Of a stretch of DNA of 64,000 nucleotides, positions 58,408-64,000 are shown one piece after another. The stretch is taken from contig NC_089495.1 of NCBI RefSeq assembly GCF_036850765.1, positions 117,823,033 to 117,887,032 of the forward strand, read 5' to 3'. How positions within the stretch are numbered: the stretch's first letter is position 1; every line of letters begins with the position of its first letter. The translations under genes were made by a program, and so were the position numbers. The notes beneath the pieces are model-generated. The model made no database searches. It saw only the letters and a program-made list of their open reading frames with translations, and had not been told where the DNA came from. The stretch comes from Saccopteryx bilineata. Lineage: Eukaryota > Chordata > Mammalia > Chiroptera > Emballonuridae.

Positions 58408-58640
58408 GTTACATAGGAGCTTGAAAAGAATCCCTTTCTGCTGTTGTTGGATGGAGTCTTCTGTAAATGTCAATAGATCAAGTAGATTGATAATGCAGTT
58501 CAGGGCATGTATATCTTTATTGATTTTTCTGACTGCTTTATCAGTTGCTGACACGGAGGTGTTGAAGTCTCCCACTTTGATAACAGATCTGCCTGCTTCC
58601 CTCCAGTAGTTCATCAGAATTATCATTCAGTATTGCTAAT
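58408..58640 (-). repeat. Ancient L1 ORF2 endonuclease fragment
   Basis: The reverse complement corresponds to the later part of the L1 endonuclease (tgctgttgttggatggagt block on plus). Diverged and without an open frame. Confidence 0.65.
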
Positions 58641-58847
58641 AGTTGATGTTCCCAGCAGCTTCTGTTCCGGACTGGACTGGTCCATTTATACAGATTTCAT
58701 GGTTGGCATTTGCCCTGCAAACTCAGTACTCCAATGGATCCAGAAGAGTCCTTGATTTTCAGGTTACCCACTTTTTGTTGTTGTATGGACAGGGTTGATG
58801 GCTTCTGAGCACAATACCTATTGGAGGTGAAACCAGAAATCACAAAC

Positions 58848-58855
58848 TTTTTTTT

Positions 58856-58926
<71 letters not shown>

Positions 58927-59101
58927 CTTTCTTTCTTTCTTTCTTTCTTCTTTCTTTTTTTTCCTTCCCTCCCTCTCTCCCTCCTTCCCTCCCTCCCTCC
59001 TTCCTTCCTTCCTCCCTCCCTCCCTCCTTCCTTCCTTCCTTCCTTCCTTCCTTCCTTCCTTCCTTCCTTCCTTCTTCCTTCTTCCTTTCTTTCCTTCCTT
59101 G

Positions 59102-59157
<56 letters not shown>

Positions 59158-59159
59158 TC
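58848..59159. repeat. (CTTT)n/(CCTT)n microsatellite
   Basis: About 310 bp of tetranucleotide repeats: CTTT, then CCTT/CCCT, then CTTT again. It lies where the SINE at 59160-59510 should have its poly-A tail, so it most likely grew from that tail. The long Lys/Glu/Arg and Phe/Leu/Ser frames here are artefacts. Confidence 0.95.
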
Positions 59160-59510
59160 AGTGAGAGGAGGGGAGGCAGAGAGACAGACTCCCACACGCA
59201 CCCTGACCAGTATCTACCCAGCAAGCCCACTAGAAGGTGATGCTCTGCCCATCTGGAGCACTGCTCTGTTGTTCAGCAACTGAGCTCTTCTTAGCGCCAT
59301 GGAGCCTTCCTCAGCACCCAGGGCCAACTCAATCCAATTGAGCCATGGCTGCAAGGGGGGGAGAGAGAGAGAGAGAAAAGCAAGAGGGGGAGGGGTGAGG
59401 AAGCAGATGGTGCTTCTCCTGTGTGCCCTGACCCAGAATCGAACCCAGGAAATCCACATGTCCACACACCAGGCCGATGCTTTACCACTGAGCCAGCAGG
59501 CCAGGGCCAA
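59160..59510 (-). repeat. Older long SINE subfamily
   Basis: Minus-strand copy, tRNA head at 59510. The body resembles the SINE at 40615-40968 (caattgagccatggctgcaa at 59335-59354). The CTCF-core position reads CCACTAGAAGGTG, degenerate. Confidence 0.85.
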
Positions 59511-62500
59511 ACATTTCTAATTGGAAGGAAAAGAACAGATTCTCCAAATCAATTCCTGAAGATCTTGTACCTGAAGACTCATTTGTTGGCTCAAGCGGTG
59601 ATACCACATCTGGCAAAGCAGCTGCTGTGGGGCAAATTGGTCAAGTCTGCAGCGGCCTGCAGGCTTCCAGTGTCCGCTCAGGTTTTGCCCTGGGCTAGAC
59701 TGGCCAATTAATGTGACAGAGCTCAGATTGGCACTAGCTCTCTTGCATCTCATAAGTCTTTAACTGTGGAGCTAATTTCTGCTGTCCGCCCTGCTATGAG
59801 AAGTTGCTTTTGGTTTACGATGCAGCTTTGAGTGAGGAGGGCACAGTTTTTAAAGTTTCCATTTAGTTTTCCCTGCCATGATAGGTTTTCCTTTAGAGAT
59901 GAGGGCCCAACGTGGTGGTTAGCTTCAACTGTTAAGCATTTCTATTTCAGTTATGTGCTTGGGCAGGGGAGTCTGTGGGAACACTGGGCCGAGTGTGATT
60001 TGGACTTTTAGACATAGATTCACATTCTGGGAATCAGTGTCAACTGAGGTCTCAAAGTGTCTGGTTATTTCCTTTGCAGCATACAGTCACCTATGTAAGT
60101 GGCCTGAGGTCCTTTGGGGGAAGACTGGGGACATTGTCATGGTATATTCTTGGACTGGTATTAATTATAGGGTCCTTCTTTCTGGAAACCCAGCAGCCAT
60201 CTCTTTGGACAATAAATTTTGGATCTGAAAATTAGTCTGGGTCTGGGAAATGAACAAATTATGCTTTATGTTGGGTTCTTGCTTTTTTAAAAAGTTATGG
60301 CTGTTGAACAGCACCCTCATTAATGGCCTGACAGCCAGGAGAGAAGGTGGAGGCAAGCCCTGTGGGGAGCCGGTTACCTCGTTGGGGAGTGGCCTCTACT
60401 GCGCCTTCCAGGACAGACACGGTTCCAGCCCTTATTGGAGCTTGAGGCGGGCCCCCGCTGTACACACAGAGGTTCCAGGAAGAGCTGTACAGTCAACAGC
60501 TTTAAGGGCTTCCATCCCGATGCCCTGCCAGAGTTTGGGGGGCCCTGGTTATCCCTGTCAGGGCCCTGCCCTTCACATGACAAACCACCATGGCCTGAGC
60601 ACTCATGCCTCTGGGGCTCTGGGGATCTCACAGGCAGGTCTTCAGCTCGGCTGTCCTACTGGGTCTGCCCTCCCACCACAGGCATGGGGCATCTTTAGAG
60701 GATATCACCAAAATTCTCGAGTTGTCACTCTTTGATATTAAGGGCTTGTTAACTGTTGTCAGTCTCTCATTATCCTTACACAGGGTGGCAACCCAACTTA
60801 GCGACAACCCCGTATTTTCTAAATGCCTGCATCACGGCTTCTTCTACAGCACTCCCCTCCACCAGAACATTTCTGAGGTCACCATCAGAACAGTCCTTAG
60901 CACGGGGCCAGGGTCGATGGCTGCTCCCTCTACCAAACAGGACAGCATCCTCTGCCTGCCCCAGTCCCCATCGTACCTCCTGTGTTCTCGTGTCACCCTG
61001 GTACCTCTCGTTTTAGACTTGGTCTTCTGAGAAGCAGACACCAAGGCGAGATTAAATGTGAAAGGACTACACTATCAGAAACGCCTGTGTGAAAGCAAAC
61101 AGGGAGGGCACAGGAGAATGCGGGGAAAGCAGTTTGTTGCAATGCAAGTCCATTGGAAAGGGAGGGAGAAAGGGATGGTGGAAGCAGAAGAGTCCCAGGC
61201 TGGCACACAGCCCAAGGAGCTTGTCAAAGCCATGAGGCCATTGGGAAATCCACAGCTCAAGTCAGCTGACCCCAGGAATGAGTCCACCTTAGTATCCCCA
61301 CTGCACTAGATCACGGGCAGGGAATAGCTGGTGGGAGGTGTGGTCTTGATGCAGAAGCTGTGATGGATTTTGAAACTGAACACCTGGAGTCCTCCATCTG
61401 TTAAACCTCCCTGTCCGGGGATGTCTGTGAGATGCAGTTTCCGGGCAGCCACACTGCCTGTCTTTTCCTAAGGGCATTTCAGTTTTTCAGTGTAAGGACC
61501 CTCCAGTTTCCTGCCTTGAGGTTTAATCCTAACTGCTGGTTTTCTGGGCAGGAGAAGAGAGCTGAGAGTCCCACTATTCCCACTGCATATTTCCATTTGA
61601 TTCCATTTTTCTTACATTAGTGTCTCACTCTCACCCTTCCCTGTGCCTGAAGCCCTCAAATCCAGAGATTATGTAGCTTAATCTCTCTAAAGAATAGACT
61701 ACTGACTAGAGGAGAGTATCCTGGCTATGTGGGGTGGCAGTGGGGTCCCAGTGGCCTCCTGCTTCACGTACAAATGTCCAACTAATGTCCCAGTTTCCAG
61801 CCCTTCCTCGCCCACCTTCCTCGCCACGCTGCACTGCCAGCTCTGAAGAGGGGCTGCTGCTCTCTCCCTGACGAATCCCTCTCTGCAGGCACTTGTTGCT
61901 TCCTCCACTCTGTCAGCTCAAGGGCCATGCCTCCAACTTGTTTAAATCTCCCACTTTTGGAACCTCTATTCTTCTTATCCGTTCACTTCAATTGTCAGCT
62001 CTCATTTCTCTGCTAATAAGTATCATATCCAGATCAAAAAACAGAGCCCTGGGAGGTTATTTATAACATTTTCTTGATATCTCAAACTCTACCAATGCCA
62101 AACTTTTTTTAAAGCACCATACAACTTATACTTCAATTAAATGCTGTCAGTAATTTTATAATCAAACACTATGAGTAGTCAAATAGATCACATTTGAGAT
62201 TATCAACCACTGGTCCTAGTACTTGAGATAGGAATTCCTTTAAAAAAAATTAAAGTTTAAAAAAAAAGTGTCAATGTATTAATCTCATATGCCTCCTAGA
62301 CACTGTGTGGAAACATACTGAGAAGCAGCTGTATGTAAGGAGTGGACCCTGCCTCATCCTCTGATTCCCTTCACCACCACCTTCAGCATCACCCAGGCTC
62401 CCACATGACACCATGGCCCCCAGTGCCAAACATGGTCTCCAGTGACAAACATGGCCCCTGTTTGTTTCCTCTGGGTTTGGCCTAGAGATACAACTACTGT

Positions 62501-62529
62501 GTCATTCCAGGGAGGTGAGGCTGATATAA
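59511..62529. other. Unassigned sequence, possibly ancient repeats
   Basis: No exon, RNA or repeat that I can name with confidence. 61015-61310 has the feel of an old interspersed repeat. Moderately GC-rich frames at 60250-61030 lack domains or splice-site support. Confidence 0.3.
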
Positions 62530-64000
62530 ATTCGCAAATCTATAAATGTGATTCATCACATAAACAAAAGGAAGGATAAAAATCACATGATCAGCCCTGG
62601 CCAGTTGGCTCAATTGGCTCAGTGGTAGAGCGTCGGCCTGGCGTGCAGGAGTCCTGGGTTCGATTCCCAGCCAGGGCATACAGGAGAAGCACCCATCTGC
62701 TTCTCCACCCCTCCCCTTCTCCTTCCTCTCTGTCTCTCTCTTCCCCTCCCGCAGCCAAGGCTCCACTGGAGCAAAGTTTGCCTGGGCGCTGAGGATGGCT
62801 CTGTGGCCTCTGCCTCAGGCGCTAAAATGGCTCTGATTGCAGCAGACTGACGCCCCAAGATGAGCAGAGTATCGCCCCCTGGTGGGCATGCCGGGTGGAT
62901 CCCGGTTGGGCGTATGCAGGAGTCTGTCTGACTGCCTCACCATTTCCAGCTTCGGGAAAATACAAAAAATAAAAATAAAAAATCACGTGATCATATCAAT
63001 AGATGCATAAAAAGTATTTGATTAAATCCAGCACCCACTTATGATCAAAACTCTCAGCAAAATGGGAATATAGAGGACATACCTCAACATAATAAAGGCT
63101 ATCTATGACAAACCCACAGCCAACATCATACTCAATGGGCAAAAGTTAAAATCAATCCCCTTAAGATCAGGAAGAAGGCAGGGGTGCCCCCTTTCACCAC
63201 TCTTCTTCAACATAGTTATGGAAGTCCTAGCACCAGCAGTCAGACAAGAAGAAGAAATAAAAGGCATCTAAATTAGAAAAGAAAAAGTAAAACTATCACT
63301 ATTTGCTGTTGACATGATACTGTACATAGAAAACCCAAAGTCTCAGTCAAAAAACTACTAGACCTGATAAATGAATTTAGAAAGGTATCAGGATATAAAA
63401 TCAATAGTCAGAAATCATGGCATTTTTATACACCAACAATAAACTGTCTATAAGAGATATTAAGGAAACAATCCCCTTCACTATTGTAACAAAAAGCATA
63501 AAGTACCTAGGAGTAAATTTAACCAAGGAGGTAAAAGACTTGAACTTGGAAAATTATAAGTCATTGAAAAAAGAAATCAAGGAAGATACAAACAAGTGGA
63601 AACATATACCATGTTCATGGATAGGAATAATAAACATCATTAAAATACTACCCAAAGCAATCTATAAATTCAATGCAATTCCTATTAAAATACCAATGGC
63701 ATACTTCAAAGATATAGAACAAATACTCCAAAAATTCGTGTTCTCCAAAGAACATGAATGGCCTCAGCAATCTTGAAAATGGAGAATAAAGTGGGAGGTA
63801 TCACACTTCCAGATATCAAGTTATACTACAAGGCCATTGTAATCAAAACAACTTGGTATTGGCATAAGAACAGGTATACAGATCCATGGAACAGAACAGA
63901 GAACCCAGAAATAAACCCACACCTATATGGTCAATTGATATTTGACAAAGGAGGTAAGAGCATACAGTGCAGAACAGATAGTCTCATTAATAAATGTTGT
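62530..64000 (+). mobile_element. 5'-truncated L1 running off the window
   Basis: ORF2 reverse-transcriptase region in plus orientation: the cataacaaaggaaggat-type region at 62545, the [10 protein letters not shown] block at 63175-63205, and the FADD box degraded to FAVD near 63301. The 63417-63776 segment is open for 119 codons. It is interrupted by the SINE at 62594-62976 and continues past 64000. Confidence 0.88.
62594..62976 (+). repeat. Long VES-type SINE
   Basis: Inserted in L1 ORF2 between aaaaatcacatgatca and aaaaatcacgtgatca. Contains an extra CAATTGGCTC repeat in the head (62600-62625). CTCF-core match at 62873-62887. Confidence 0.92.

Noticed and set aside
58697..59240. 177-codon Lys/Glu/Arg-rich and 139-codon Phe/Leu/Ser-rich frames
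   Set aside because: Translations of a tetranucleotide microsatellite.
60250..61030. 161- and 141-codon frames
   Set aside because: No recognisable domain, no convincing splice sites, and the surrounding sequence looks like old repeats.
61015..61310. Possible ancient interspersed repeat
   Set aside because: It feels familiar, but I cannot name the family, so it is not called as a feature.
1..64000. CRISPR array or prokaryotic operon structure
   Set aside because: No spaced direct repeats or ribosome-binding sites. The sequence is clearly mammalian repeat-rich DNA.

Overview
This is a gene-poor, repeat-dense stretch of mammalian nuclear DNA, almost certainly from a bat. Evidence for a bat: many tRNA-headed SINEs of the VES type (polymerase III A and B boxes, about 390 bp long form), two other tRNA-headed SINE types, several non-autonomous hAT DNA transposons with intact 8-bp target duplications (recent DNA-transposon activity is rare in mammals outside bats), and bat-type LINE-1s. 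The long SINE form makes me favour a horseshoe-bat (rhinolophoid) lineage, but that is recognition from memory, not a search. No host protein-coding gene could be identified. The only hint of one is a CpG island at about 850-1400 with a candidate minus-strand first exon.

Layout. 1-1400: unassigned sequence, then the CpG island. 1950-8330: SINEs, a decayed hAT element carrying two younger insertions, an ancient L1/HAL1 ORF1 remnant, and a piece of mariner-like transposase. 8335-15950: an old L1 tail split by a full-length minus-strand L1 (8636-15797), which itself holds two hAT elements and a SINE. 16190-17245: an ancient L1 3' end with a SINE in it. 17931-39651: one full-length old minus-strand L1 of about 7.1 kb, spread over 21.7 kb by four insertions. 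These are a young 7.9-kb L1 (18793-26660), a SINE, a solo LTR, and a 5.8-kb env-less endogenous retrovirus (30356-36155). 39667-44260: sparse region with SINEs, MIR-like sequence and one hAT element. 44260-50572: a SINE whose tail was hit by a plus-strand L1. 50990-64000: SINEs, a 7SK RNA retropseudogene (53411-53630), an L1 scrap with a very long target duplication, a 5'-truncated L1, a solo LTR, a (CTTT)n microsatellite grown from a SINE tail, and a final L1 running off the right edge.

The most notable element is the L1 at 18793-26660. Its ORF2 is open for 1275 codons with all endonuclease and reverse-transcriptase landmarks. Its ORF1 has a single TGA that looks like CpG decay. Its 5' UTR carries tandem monomers of about 242 bp, and a 79-codon ORF sits between ORF1 and ORF2 and overlaps the ORF2 start. 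The most notable regulatory signal is that the long SINE carries one or two CTCF-core matches on a 22-bp tandem period, retained in most of the copies here. If bound, this SINE family could seed insulator sites in the way B2 SINEs do in rodents.
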